From assembly GCF_018327705.1 (NCBI RefSeq), contig NZ_BNEM01000002.1, positions 4,402,001 through 4,466,000 on the forward strand: a stretch of 64,000 nt of DNA, written 5' to 3'. The notes below the pieces were generated by a model that searched no databases, was not told the DNA's origin, and saw only the letters and a program-made list of their open reading frames with translations. Of this stretch, positions 9,355 to 17,776 are shown in pieces. Position 1 is the first letter of the stretch, and every line of letters starts with the position of its first letter. This DNA is from Catellatospora sp. TT07R-123. Its GTDB lineage: Bacteria; Actinomycetota; Actinomycetes; Mycobacteriales; Micromonosporaceae. Both the position numbers and the translations under genes were made by a program.

Positions 9355-10671
9355 TCACTTCTGGGTGGACGGCTCGAGTTCGGCCGGGGTGGCGGTCGGC
9401 TCCGCCTTGGCGGAGGCCTCCGGCCCGCCGTCGGCTGGCGCGGTCTCTGCCCGCGGCACCTCGGCCAGCAGCGGAATGTCGCGGATGGCGGAACTGGCGG
9501 TCAGCAGCACCGCACTCAGCAGCAGCACGCCCACGAACAACAGCACCGACCAGACCGCCCCGACGTGCGCGAGCATCAGACCGGCAAGCACCGGGGCGAG
9601 CGGGCTCATGCTCGTGGCGAGGAAGGTGATGGCACTCTGGGCGCGCCCCTGCAGGCCGTCGGGCGTGACCAGCACCTGGTAGCCGAACAGGCTGGAGTTC
9701 AAGGCGGGAACCGCGAAGACCGCGAGTGCCACCATGGGGATGAGCACGAACGGGTTAGCGGTCGAAGCCGTCGCGGCGAAGCTGGCCGCGATCAGCCACG
9801 CGGCGCCGATCGCGATGCGGCCGGTGGTGAAGCGCTTCAGGATCAGCGGTGATGCCATGGCGCCGAGGATGCCGCCGACGCCAACACCGGTCTCCAGCAG
9901 ACCGATGACCGACGGGCGCACCCCGTGCCGCTGCAGATTCATGATCAGGACCAGCAGAATGCCGCTGGCGGCGAAGTTCAGCAGCGTGGCGACCACGGCG
10001 ATGAGCCGGATTGCGCGCTGCCGGACCAGCCACCGACCGCCCTCTTTGATTGACGTCAGCACGCTCTCGCGCCCTGAGCGGGCGGGCGCGGGGAGCTTGT
10101 TCTTCATCGTCTTCAACAGGACGGTGAGGACGAAGTACGAGATCGCGTCGACGGCGATGGGCAGCCAGGCGAACACCGCGTAGAGCGCACCGCCCAGCGG
10201 ACCACCGGTGAGGGTCGCCAGATGCTGTCGGCCCTCGTTGGCGGCCATTGCCTGGCCGAGGTCCTGCGGGCGCACGATCTGCCGGAGCGCGACGACCTGC
10301 GCGGGCAGGAAGAACGCTCGGGTGACCCCACTCAGTGCCGACACGACGATCAGGTGCACGATCGAGAGCCGGTCGAGATAGGTCGCGATGGCGACGGAGG
10401 CGTACATGACACCGCCGCCGGCAGAGCAGACGAGCAGGACCGTGCGTCGGCTCCACCGGTCCACCAGGGCGCCAGCAGGCAGCATGGTCACACTCGAACC
10501 GAGGGCATGCGCCGCTCCGACGAGACCCGCCTGTACCGTCGAATGCGTGATGGCCAGAGCCAGAAGGGTGAAGACGAAGGTGCTCATCGCCGAGCCGACA
10601 GAGCTGATCGTCTGGCCTGCCAACAGGCGTCGATAGTCCGCATTCTGCAGCAGTTCGCTTCTGAACTTCAT
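9355..10671 (-). CDS. MFS transporter, probable RiPP exporter
   Basis: A 438-residue major facilitator superfamily protein with about twelve hydrophobic segments. The opening [21 protein letters not shown] and the motif [13 protein letters not shown] match the macrolide-efflux/MFS_3-like group of exporters. The cytoplasmic C-terminal tail is Pro/Ala/Glu-rich. ATG at 10671 has AAGGA upstream. It follows the radical SAM gene by 70 bp in the same direction and precedes the CapA-like gene. It is the only transporter in the locus, so export of the mature peptide and self-protection are the likely roles. Confidence 0.88.
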   Translation of the reverse strand: MKFRSELLQNADYRRLLAGQTISSVGSAMSTFVFTLLALAITHSTVQAGLVGAAHALGSSVTMLPAGALVDRWSRRTVLLVCSAGGGVMYASVAIATYLDRLSIVHLIVVSALSGVTRAFFLPAQVVALRQIVRPQDLGQAMAANEGRQHLATLTGGPLGGALYAVFAWLPIAVDAISYFVLTVLLKTMKNKLPAPARSGRESVLTSIKEGGRWLVRQRAIRLIAVVATLLNFAASGILLVLIMNLQRHGVRPSVIGLLETGVGVGGILGAMASPLILKRFTTGRIAIGAAWLIAASFAATASTANPFVLIPMVALAVFAVPALNSSLFGYQVLVTPDGLQGRAQSAITFLATSMSPLAPVLAGLMLAHVGAVWSVLLFVGVLLLSAVLLTASSAIRDIPLLAEVPRAETAPADGGPEASAKAEPTATPAELEPSTQK

Positions 10672-10741
10672 TGCCGCTCACGTCCTTGGGATCGAGAAGG
10701 TCGGGATTGGAGCTCTGAGGATCGTCTCAGCTGCGATCACG

Positions 10742-12169
10742 CTACCTAAGCGCACCTTCGGGAACCAGGCCGTGCGCAATGGCGGCCAGGTCCAGCCGCT
10801 GCCGCCAATTCGACTTGATACTGGGGCAGGGAACGTGGCCCTCCTGCCACAGCTTGGGGCAGGCACCACCGCACACCGGCAGTACCGGACAGCTCGAACA
10901 CTGCGGTCCGCCTTCATCGACGGACTGGTACCAATGGTCGAATTCCGCGCGGGGTCGGATCGCCCCCGGCGAGAGGCTGTCCAGCCGCGCGATTACCTTC
11001 GTGCTGCTCTCGCCGGGCACCAGCGGATGCTCCGAACAGCCGTACATGCGCCCTTCGGCATCGATCAGCTCGGCGTTGCGAGTGGTGGCCAGACACGTCC
11101 CGTGTCGAGGCTGCTGTGGCAACAGCTCGGTGTGCAGTCCGGAACGCGTGGCCTGGGCGAGCCACTCGGCTTCACGGTCGGCGTACGCGCGTTTGCCCAA
11201 CTCCACCGCCGACACGTCGTTGCCCCAGGAGTGGACCGGGAACAGCTGGACGCGGAAGAGCCGGTCTGTGAATCCGGCAGCGGCGAGCTCGTCCAGGAGC
11301 TCGCTGACATGGTCCTGGTTGGCGTTGTCGATGTTGACGCGGATGTTCACGGTGAGATCGGGGAACGCGCCTGACTCTGCGGCCTCCCCGAGCACCGTCA
11401 GGATCCGGCGGAAGCTGCGGCCGCCGTTCTTGAGGAACCTCCGGGCATCATGCTGCTCCTGCGGGCCGTCGATCGTGACGTCCATGGAACGGAGCAGGCA
11501 GTCGTCGTACAGCCGGTGCATGGTGCGCATGGTGAGCAGGCTGCCGTTGGTGGCCATGTTGGCCCGGTACGCGGTGCCGTGCTCACGTGCCGAGGCGATG
11601 AACTTGGTGCTCAGCTCGCGGATGGTGCGCAGCGCGAGCAACGGTTCCCCGCCGAACCAGGTGACGAAGACCGACCTGACCTCCGGCTCGGCGATCGCAG
11701 CCAGCACCCGTTCGGCCACCAGGCCGAGGCGTGATTCCTTCGGCACGGGCTTGTAGTGCTCCTGCCCGCAGTAACTGCATCCCATGTTGCAGTTCGACGT
11801 GGGCATCAGGGTGAACCGGCGGTAGGCCCGATTGTCGGAGAACCGCTTGAACCGGGACACCACGGCGCCCCGTTCATCCTCGTCCGCAGGTACGACCGCC
11901 TTCGCGTCCACCAGCTCGGACAGGTCGGCTGAATCGATCTCCGAGATCTGCCCGGTCCGCAGCCGCCGCGCGACCGACGGGTCGACGAACAGCAGCTTCG
12001 CCGTTCTGGTCGCGTAAACGGGTGTGACGGTCGAACCGTCCGAGCGGCGATAGGCCGTGTCGCCGATCAGCAGGTACCTGCTGGCCACGGAGTCGATCGC
12101 TGCGGTCTCGCCTGCGCTGTCTCCGTGCCCGGTCGGGCCGGTCGCGGTGGTACCGGTGCCGTTCGGCAT
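10742..12169 (-). CDS. Radical SAM/SPASM peptide-modifying enzyme
   Basis: A 475-residue radical SAM enzyme. The [4Fe-4S]-SAM motif is Cys127-Asn-Met-Gly-Cys131-Ser-Tyr-Cys134, and FGGEPLL follows at the usual distance. The C-terminal SPASM domain has the expected cysteines (GTCLATT, YGCSEH, CSSCPVLPVCGGACP, PCPSIK), enough for two auxiliary clusters. The first 110 residues form a separate domain ending SELVDAKAVVPADEDE, like the N-terminal region of other peptide maturases. SPASM enzymes in RiPP loci make thioether, C-C or epimerised linkages; which one applies here cannot be read from the sequence. Its ATG overlaps the stop of the preceding gene (TGATG), so the two are translationally coupled. 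Confidence 0.92.
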   Translation of the reverse strand: MPNGTGTTATGPTGHGDSAGETAAIDSVASRYLLIGDTAYRRSDGSTVTPVYATRTAKLLFVDPSVARRLRTGQISEIDSADLSELVDAKAVVPADEDERGAVVSRFKRFSDNRAYRRFTLMPTSNCNMGCSYCGQEHYKPVPKESRLGLVAERVLAAIAEPEVRSVFVTWFGGEPLLALRTIRELSTKFIASAREHGTAYRANMATNGSLLTMRTMHRLYDDCLLRSMDVTIDGPQEQHDARRFLKNGGRSFRRILTVLGEAAESGAFPDLTVNIRVNIDNANQDHVSELLDELAAAGFTDRLFRVQLFPVHSWGNDVSAVELGKRAYADREAEWLAQATRSGLHTELLPQQPRHGTCLATTRNAELIDAEGRMYGCSEHPLVPGESSTKVIARLDSLSPGAIRPRAEFDHWYQSVDEGGPQCSSCPVLPVCGGACPKLWQEGHVPCPSIKSNWRQRLDLAAIAHGLVPEGALR

Positions 12170-13257
12170 CAGTGTCTCCCGTCGGTGAGGGTGGTCATGA
12201 CGCGGTCCAGCAGGATTCGTACCCGCTCGGGACCGACGGTGGTCGGGGCCTGCCCTGCGGTCGCCGAGTCCGGTCCGCCCAGACGGCGGACGATGTCGCA
12301 GGCCAGCGCTGGGTCTTCGCCGTCCAGTTCGAGAACGACCTGCTCGAACTCGGCTCGGGCCCGGCTGACATGGCCGGTCGCATGCAGCGTGTCGGCGATC
12401 GCGCAGCGGATGCGCAGCCGGGTCAGCCTGGACTGCAACGTTAGGCTTCCTGCCTGGGCCACGAAGCGCTGTGCGGTCTGGGCGTGTGCCTCGGCTGGGC
12501 CGCGCTCACCGGCCTGCGCCAGCTGGGATGCGAGATGGCAGAGTTGGATGGCGCGGGTCAGCCCGCTGCGTCGGCCTATCCCGCCGACGGCGGCGACGCC
12601 GTCGCGTTCGGCCCGCACAGCATCGACGAGGTATGGCGCCTCGTAGGCGTGCTGGGCTCCGCTGTGCGACGACAGCGGCCAATGGGCACGCAGGACAGCA
12701 GCCGCCTCAAGCAGGGCCGCGGCAGTCGATCTGCGATGCGTCACCTTGCAGGTGTCGGCGATGACGACGTCCCTGATGGTGTTGCGCAGCAGGTTCCAGT
12801 CGGGCACCACCGCCCAGTCGGGCGAGCTGATGTCCGCGTCTGGCAACGCTCCGCCCCGGGTGCGGGAGATCTCGGCCAGCTCTTGCAGCCCGCGCAGCCC
12901 GCGGTGATGATCACCCGCGTAGCCGTCGAGGCGCAGGAGGTTGATCTGAGGTTGTACGGCGAAGGCCACCGTTTCGGGCCAATCCGACCGTCCCCGGCGC
13001 CGCAGCGCGAACGCGAGTTCGGCGTGGCACACCGTACGGGCGTCGTCGGTCATGCCGGCGCGGAACAGCATCAGCGCGAACAGGTTCGCGGCTTCGAACA
13101 CCTGCGCCGTGCAAGTGATCTCACTCAGCCGTCGTTCGACCTTGTCGCACAGTCGCGGCACCGTGGCGGTGACGCGTGACTCGTCGGAGAGGTAGCCGAG
13201 CCAGCGTGAGGTGGTCATCATCGCGGGCATCGTTCGGGGCGGGATCATCGACGCCAT
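12169..13257 (-). CDS. Unrecognised 362-aa helical protein in the RiPP operon
   Basis: I do not recognise this protein. It is 362 residues, soluble and predicted mostly alpha-helical. Ala/Leu/Arg-rich stretches such as LCHLASQLAQAGERGPAEAHA recall tetratricopeptide-like repeats. It has no signal peptide, membrane segment or evident catalytic motif. It starts 3 bp after the stop of the inactive M16 gene and its TGA overlaps the ATG of the radical SAM gene, so it is made with both. A scaffold or substrate-delivery role for the modifying enzymes is a guess from position. Confidence 0.82.
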   Translation of the reverse strand: MASMIPPRTMPAMMTTSRWLGYLSDESRVTATVPRLCDKVERRLSEITCTAQVFEAANLFALMLFRAGMTDDARTVCHAELAFALRRRGRSDWPETVAFAVQPQINLLRLDGYAGDHHRGLRGLQELAEISRTRGGALPDADISSPDWAVVPDWNLLRNTIRDVVIADTCKVTHRRSTAAALLEAAAVLRAHWPLSSHSGAQHAYEAPYLVDAVRAERDGVAAVGGIGRRSGLTRAIQLCHLASQLAQAGERGPAEAHAQTAQRFVAQAGSLTLQSRLTRLRIRCAIADTLHATGHVSRARAEFEQVVLELDGEDPALACDIVRRLGGPDSATAGQAPTTVGPERVRILLDRVMTTLTDGRH

Positions 13258-13260
13258 CGC

Positions 13261-14625
13261 TCAGCCCGCCTCCACGAATCCCGGCAGCTGCCCCGCCGCC
13301 GGACCGACCGCAGCCGCGCAGAGCAGTTCCGGTAGGAGCAGATCGTTGGCGGCCGTCGAGACCTCCTCGGCGGTCAGCTCGCTCAGAATCCGCGCGCGCT
13401 GCCGCCCGGCCGTGATGGGGAAGCCGCCCCGGGCCCAGCGTCCGTGCTGTGCGGTGACCTGGTTCGGAGTGTCCAGGCAGAGCAGCTGCGAGCGAAGCAT
13501 CCAGTTGGTGGTGGCCCGGACCTCGTCCGGGCTCATGCCCCGCGCGCAGACGGCGTCGAGCTGGTGGCGGATCAACTGCCAGGCGTCCCGCGCCCGCGCG
13601 GCCTCGACCTGGGAACTCAGCGTGAACTGCACCGAGCTGCCCGCAGTGCTCAGCCGGGGCGCGAAGTTCAGATCTATGGAGTAGGTGAGTCCGGCCTCGT
13701 TGCGCAGGCTGGTGTGCAGCCGAGAACCCGACCAGCCCCCGAGCATCGTCGCGACGACCTCCGCCGCCACCGCCCGCCGCAGGTCGGTGACTGGCACGAG
13801 CCGTCCCAGCGCGATGGCCGCCTGCCTGGCGCCGGGGAACGGGCGGTTCGACCACTGCGGCGAGCTGAGCCCGAGGACCGGGCCTGCGGTGTGACCTGCG
13901 GTCTGCCAGCCTTCGAAGGCGCGGGCCAGAATGGCGGGTGCATCTGTCCGGTCCAGGTCGCCTGCGACGATCATACGAAGGTTCCTGCTGCTGAAGTACG
14001 CCGCATGCTGCGCGGCGAGCGATTCGGCGCCGTATACGCCGTCGCGATCGTCGCCGGGCAGCTCCGGCGTCGCGTAGCGGGATGCCAGCGCGTGGATCTG
14101 CTGTTCGACGGTGGCGACCGCGATGTGCCGCAGTGTTCTGCGGGCGGCGGAGTGCATCGCCCTCAGCCGGGCCCCGAAGATCGCCGAATCGTCGGCATCG
14201 AACCGTGGTGCGGTTAGCGCCTCCACGACGGTCGTAGCCGTCTGCGTCAGCAACTCCACCGGGGTCAGGAAGGACACGCTGGTGCTGTCACAGCCGCAGT
14301 CCGCGGCCACCATGGCGGACAGGCGGTCGAGTTCGGCGGCCATCGCTCCCGAGGTGAGGCGCCGCGAGGCGGTGATCGCCGTGCGCAGCATCATCTCCGT
14401 GAGCCCGGGGCGGTCGGCTGGGTCGTTGTCGGCGTACCCACCGGCGAAGAGCAGCCGGACCGCAGCGGTGTGCTTGCCGGGAAGGTGGAGCAGACTCATT
14501 TCGAGACCGCCCGTCGTCACGGACTCCTGCCAGGCCGGGTAAACCGCCTCGGCGCGGTATGCCCCGATCGACCGCATCACCTCTGCCACGGACCTGTACT
14601 TCGTCGTCGCCTCAGCGGTCGGCAT
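13261..14625 (-). CDS. M16-family peptidase homologue without zinc site (regulatory subunit)
   Basis: A 454-residue M16B (insulinase-like) protein. Where the active subunit has HxxEH this one reads GLTEMMLRTAI, so the zinc ligands are missing. The C-terminal half keeps the substrate-binding Arg/Tyr region (SLRNEAGLTYSI) typical of the non-catalytic partner in heterodimeric M16B proteases. It begins at 14625, 14 bp inside the end of the catalytic M16 gene, so the two are translated together as a pair. M16 pairs are known to remove or degrade leader peptides in RiPP pathways; here the substrate would be the precursor encoded at the head of the operon. Confidence 0.9.
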   Translation of the reverse strand: MPTAEATTKYRSVAEVMRSIGAYRAEAVYPAWQESVTTGGLEMSLLHLPGKHTAAVRLLFAGGYADNDPADRPGLTEMMLRTAITASRRLTSGAMAAELDRLSAMVAADCGCDSTSVSFLTPVELLTQTATTVVEALTAPRFDADDSAIFGARLRAMHSAARRTLRHIAVATVEQQIHALASRYATPELPGDDRDGVYGAESLAAQHAAYFSSRNLRMIVAGDLDRTDAPAILARAFEGWQTAGHTAGPVLGLSSPQWSNRPFPGARQAAIALGRLVPVTDLRRAVAAEVVATMLGGWSGSRLHTSLRNEAGLTYSIDLNFAPRLSTAGSSVQFTLSSQVEAARARDAWQLIRHQLDAVCARGMSPDEVRATTNWMLRSQLLCLDTPNQVTAQHGRWARGGFPITAGRQRARILSELTAEEVSTAANDLLLPELLCAAAVGPAAGQLPGFVEAG

Positions 14626-15889
14626 GGCGATACCTCACCACCGCGCAGTCCCCGCCGAGGCGGAAGCACCCGAGCGCCTCGGTCAGGTCGGCCAGGGTGG
14701 TCCGCAACATCGCGTCGTACATGGTGTCGGGTGCCCACGGTCCGTCCTGGAAGAGAACCGCGAACGACAGGTCGTTCGCATGCCCGCCCACCCGATCCCG
14801 ATTGCACAACCAAGCCGAGCGGTACAGGCCGAGCAAGCGCTCCAGCGCCTGCGGCCGCAGCCGGGTGAGGTCGATCGACGCCACGGCTTCGGCATAGGCG
14901 GACTCCAGGTCAGCCAGATCGGCACCAGGCAATGCGACCAGCTCCACGACGCAGAGTGCGGCGTGGCGGGCCTGGGACATGAAGCGGATGTTGACGTCGG
15001 AGACCAGCTTCCGGTCCCGTCCCAGCGCCCCGATCAGCAGTCCGTCATGACCGCCGGCGAGCAGTTGCGCAAGCAGTTTGGTCCGTTCGTGGCCCAGGGT
15101 GCCGGCCGGCGGGATGGACAGCCCGATGAACAGTCGCGGTCCCCACACGCCGCTGCGTTCGGCCCGGACGGGCGTGTCGCCGCCGGGCGACGGAGTCTCC
15201 TCGACGTGCTCCTGCCCGCACGGGTCGGGTCCGGGCGAGAAGCCGCTCAGATAGTGGTCCACCGCACCCAGGGCAGCCTCGGGGTCGACGCTGCCGACGA
15301 TGGCGATCGCGGCGCGGGAAGGAACGTAGTGGGTCGTGAAGAACGCGACCACCGAGTCCCGGGAAGCGGCCCGCACATCGCCGAGCGGGGCCAGCGGCAG
15401 ATGGGCGTATGGATGGGGAGCGGGATACAGCAGGCTCGCGACCAGTTCGTTGACGTCGCCGAAGGGCCGCCCCTCCTGCTCGAACCGCTCGTTGCTGACG
15501 ACCTCGATCTCCCTGCCTACACCGGCGTCGTCGAGCGCGTCAGCGAGGTGCTTCAGCCGTTCGGCCTCCAATGCCAGCACGGCCGTGTAGTCCTCATGCC
15601 CGACCACGTGGTTGAAGTTCGTGGAGTCGGTGGACGTCGACGCGTTCACGTTTCCGCCGACAGTCTGGATGGCGGCCATGTGCGCACCGTTGGGAACCGA
15701 GCGGGTTCCGGAGAACATCAGGTGCTCGAACAGGTGCGCATACCCGTGCTGGCCGACCTGCTCGTGCCGGGAGCCAACCTCCAGGCGGAGGTTGAGGCCG
15801 ACGAGCGGACTGGCCGCCACCGGGGCGATCACTACTCGAAGCCCGTTTACGAGGGTGTGTTGATGGACGGTACTCACGCTGGGGGGCAT
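14612..15889 (-). CDS. M16-family zinc peptidase, catalytic subunit
   Basis: A 425-residue M16B metallopeptidase. The inverted zinc motif is intact: His52-Leu-Phe-Glu55-His56, with the third ligand probably Glu134 in VSNERFEQE. N-terminal and C-terminal M16 domains are both present. ATG at 15889 is chosen because GGAG lies six bases upstream; a frame open further upstream runs through the hairpin after the precursor gene and looks non-coding. No signal peptide, so it acts in the cytoplasm. It is the first enzyme gene after the precursor and overlaps the gene for its zinc-less partner. Leader removal or clearance of unmodified precursor is the likely job. Confidence 0.91.
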   Translation of the reverse strand: MPPSVSTVHQHTLVNGLRVVIAPVAASPLVGLNLRLEVGSRHEQVGQHGYAHLFEHLMFSGTRSVPNGAHMAAIQTVGGNVNASTSTDSTNFNHVVGHEDYTAVLALEAERLKHLADALDDAGVGREIEVVSNERFEQEGRPFGDVNELVASLLYPAPHPYAHLPLAPLGDVRAASRDSVVAFFTTHYVPSRAAIAIVGSVDPEAALGAVDHYLSGFSPGPDPCGQEHVEETPSPGGDTPVRAERSGVWGPRLFIGLSIPPAGTLGHERTKLLAQLLAGGHDGLLIGALGRDRKLVSDVNIRFMSQARHAALCVVELVALPGADLADLESAYAEAVASIDLTRLRPQALERLLGLYRSAWLCNRDRVGGHANDLSFAVLFQDGPWAPDTMYDAMLRTTLADLTEALGCFRLGGDCAVVRYRHADR

Positions 15890-15925
15890 CGTGACTCCAC
15901 GGTGGTCGGGTTCTGTGTCTGCCGG

Positions 15926-15958
15926 CCGCCCCGGCACCCTCGCGGGATGCCGGGGCGG
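15926..15958. terminator. Hairpin (probable attenuator) after the precursor gene
   Basis: A perfect 11-bp inverted repeat (CCGCCCCGGCA / TGCCGGGGCGG) with an 11-nt loop lies 15 bp beyond the precursor stop and 37 bp before the M16 start. There is no T-run. It probably reduces read-through or protects the precursor mRNA 3' end, giving more precursor than enzyme. Confidence 0.65.
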
Positions 15959-15972
15959 CGGAGTATCGCTGC

Positions 15973-16098
15973 TCAGCAGCAGCAGGCCACGTTGAAGTTG
16001 GCGGCGTCGGCGTCGCCCTCCTCAACCTCGATGGAGTGACCCTCGAGGTCGGTCTCGTCGGCCTCGATCTCGGGCTTGGTCGTGTTCTTGTCGGACAC
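15973..16098 (-). CDS. RiPP precursor peptide ending in Cys-Cys-Cys
   Basis: A 41-residue peptide found by reading the minus strand. GTG at 16098 is preceded by AGGGAG, and an in-frame TGA 18 bases upstream rules out a longer product. It begins MSDKNTTKPE. The leader is strongly acidic: 12 Asp/Glu in the first 31 residues. The C-terminus is NFNVACCC, so all three cysteines are the last three residues. Adjacent terminal cysteines are natural substrates for the YcaO cyclodehydratase encoded on the other arm, which would give consecutive thiazol(in)es. Phe35 or nearby residues could be the radical SAM target. It heads the leftward operon with the M16, radical SAM and export genes. The leader/core boundary is not certain; DAANFNVACCC is a plausible core region. 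Confidence 0.85.
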   Translation of the reverse strand: MSDKNTTKPEIEADETDLEGHSIEVEEGDADAANFNVACCC

Positions 16099-16298
16099 TT
16101 CGGCTCCCTGTGCTCATGCCGCCGGACCGATTTCCGGCGGTGGGCATGACAGTAGGCAATCCACGCCGGATGTGAAGCGGTTCCGGTGTCACAGAAAAAG
16201 AGGACAGGCGCCCTCTGGAGTCGTCGGATAAAGTGCTCGCGAGATGCGCAGAAACTGCACTGTACGGTGCGATGGGATGCTCGAAGGAGTCACGGCCA
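16099..16298. promoter_or_regulatory. Divergent promoter region of the RiPP operons
   Basis: These 200 bp separate the precursor start (leftward) from the subtilisin start (rightward) and must hold both promoters. Two structured elements stand out. One is a long imperfect hairpin at 16115-16147 (CCGCCGGA / TCCGGCGG core, CATGCC / GGGCATG outside) in the precursor 5' leader. The other is a dyad TGTGA-N13-TCACA at 16171-16193. A GATAAAGT at about 16226 could be part of a rightward -10. Binding of the SARP or LuxR regulator here is inference. Confidence 0.5.
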
Positions 16299-17138
16299 AT
16301 GACGGGGCAGACCGCTCGCTCGGTGATTCAATTCGCTCATATGAGCCCAGGCGAGACGGTGAGCACCGATCGTCTGGCCAGGCCAGGTTCAATATCGCGG
16401 CAGTGGGCATGGGGCGGTGGCACGGGCGAGGGCGTCCGTGTGTGCGTCATCGACAGCGGCCTCGATCCGACGTTGGACATCGGCCGTCGCGGTGGCTCTT
16501 TCACCGTTTCAAAGAGTGCCGTCGATGGCACCTTACGATACGATGTGGTGACCGACTCCCAAGGCGATGCGGCCGGTCATGGAACCGCCTGTGCCGCGAT
16601 CATCAATCGCCTTGCCCCGGCGTGCGAAATAACCTCCATAAGGGTGCTAGGCCCGACTCTTGGCGGCGCCGGGGACATTCTCATCGCGGCGCTGCGCTGG
16701 GCGATCGCAGAAGGATTCGGCGTCATCAACCTGAGCCTGTCGACGCGGAACCCGGTTTACAAGCAGGAGATTCACGACCTCGTCGACCAGGCGTTCTTCC
16801 AGGACGTGGCGATCGTGGCCGCGGCCCACAACGCTCCTGTGGAGAGTTATCCCTGGCGTTTCTCGGCCGTGTTCTCCGCGGGATCGCACTCGGTCGAGGA
16901 CCCGGAGCACATCGAGCTGAATCCAAGGCCGCCCGTCCAGTACTTCGCGGCCGGCGTCCGAGTGGCCGTGCCGCAGAACGGCCGCGTGGTCCGGGTCTCC
17001 GGCAACAGCTTCGCGGCTCCGCACCTGGCGGGTCTCATCGCACGGATCCGGTCGAAATATCCGCAGCTGGCTGTGCCCGAGATCAGGCATGTGCTCTCCG
17101 CGGTGGCCAGCAACCTAGTCGAAGGAGAACGCGAGTGA
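16299..17138 (+). CDS. Cytoplasmic subtilisin-like (S8) protease
   Basis: A 279-residue S8 peptidase with the full catalytic triad: Asp52 in VCVIDSGLD, His94 in GHGTACA and Ser237 in GNSFAAPHLAG. Asn178 in AAAHNAP is the likely oxyanion residue. There is no signal peptide or prodomain, so it is an intracellular, compact subtilase like those in cyanobactin and lanthipeptide loci that cut leaders or cores. ATG at 16299 follows AAGGAG; upstream ATGs in the same frame lack a site. It is the first gene of the rightward operon and its TGA overlaps the GTG of the GAF gene. Confidence 0.92.
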   Translation: MTGQTARSVIQFAHMSPGETVSTDRLARPGSISRQWAWGGGTGEGVRVCVIDSGLDPTLDIGRRGGSFTVSKSAVDGTLRYDVVTDSQGDAAGHGTACAAIINRLAPACEITSIRVLGPTLGGAGDILIAALRWAIAEGFGVINLSLSTRNPVYKQEIHDLVDQAFFQDVAIVAAAHNAPVESYPWRFSAVFSAGSHSVEDPEHIELNPRPPVQYFAAGVRVAVPQNGRVVRVSGNSFAAPHLAGLIARIRSKYPQLAVPEIRHVLSAVASNLVEGERE

Positions 17139-17776
17139 CGCCGGCCAGCCGGAGCAGCCGCGCTCGTCCTGCCCAAGACCCGTCCATGGCGGGCCGGCAG
17201 CGAGCCGAGTTGTTGCGTTCCACAGTCAGATTTGCCCGGGTGCTGTTCTCCGCCCACTCGGCGTCGGTCTTCCTGCATCGTCCGGACTCCGAGACCCTGG
17301 TGCTGGAGGCGACCTCGGAGCAGTACGCGGACAGCATCCTCGGCATCGAGATGCCCTCCAGCCAGGGTATCGCCGGATGGGTGTTCCAGACCGGAGAGTC
17401 GATCATCGCGGATGAGCTGGACACCGCTCCGCAGTTCTCCCGAGACGTGGCGGAGAAGACCGGATACCTTCCGCGCTGCATCCTCGCCACGCCGCTGGAG
17501 ACCGATGGAGTCGTCTTCGGGGTGGTCGAGGTCCTCGACCCGACCACCCCGATCGTCGACTCCATGCAGACCCTCGAACTGCTGCAGGAGCTTTCCCGGC
17601 AGTGCTGCAGCTCGCTGGCGGCGCTCAACGTCCTGAACGACGACATGGTGGGCAGCCGGTTCTCGCTGGAGCGGCTGCTGCAGCACGTGAAGTACCTCAG
17701 CAGCCTGGAAGACCCGGCGGCCCAGGACTTCCTGCGCGCGTTGGAGTCCGCGACCGACGCCTACGTCCGACGATGA
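17135..17776 (+). CDS. GAF-domain protein
   Basis: A 213-residue protein containing one GAF domain (about 30-170: ARVLFSAHSASVFLHRP, then GIAGWVFQTGESIIADELD and ATPLETDGVVFGVVEVLDP), followed by a helical tail. GAF domains bind small molecules or sense redox state. No output domain such as kinase, cyclase or HTH is attached, so it may act as a stand-alone sensor or partner. GTG at 17135 overlaps the S8 stop (GTGA) and its own stop overlaps the YcaO start (ATGA), placing it tightly in the modification operon. Its function in RiPP biosynthesis is unknown to me. Confidence 0.85.
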   Translation: MTPASRSSRARPAQDPSMAGRQRAELLRSTVRFARVLFSAHSASVFLHRPDSETLVLEATSEQYADSILGIEMPSSQGIAGWVFQTGESIIADELDTAPQFSRDVAEKTGYLPRCILATPLETDGVVFGVVEVLDPTTPIVDSMQTLELLQELSRQCCSSLAALNVLNDDMVGSRFSLERLLQHVKYLSSLEDPAAQDFLRALESATDAYVRR

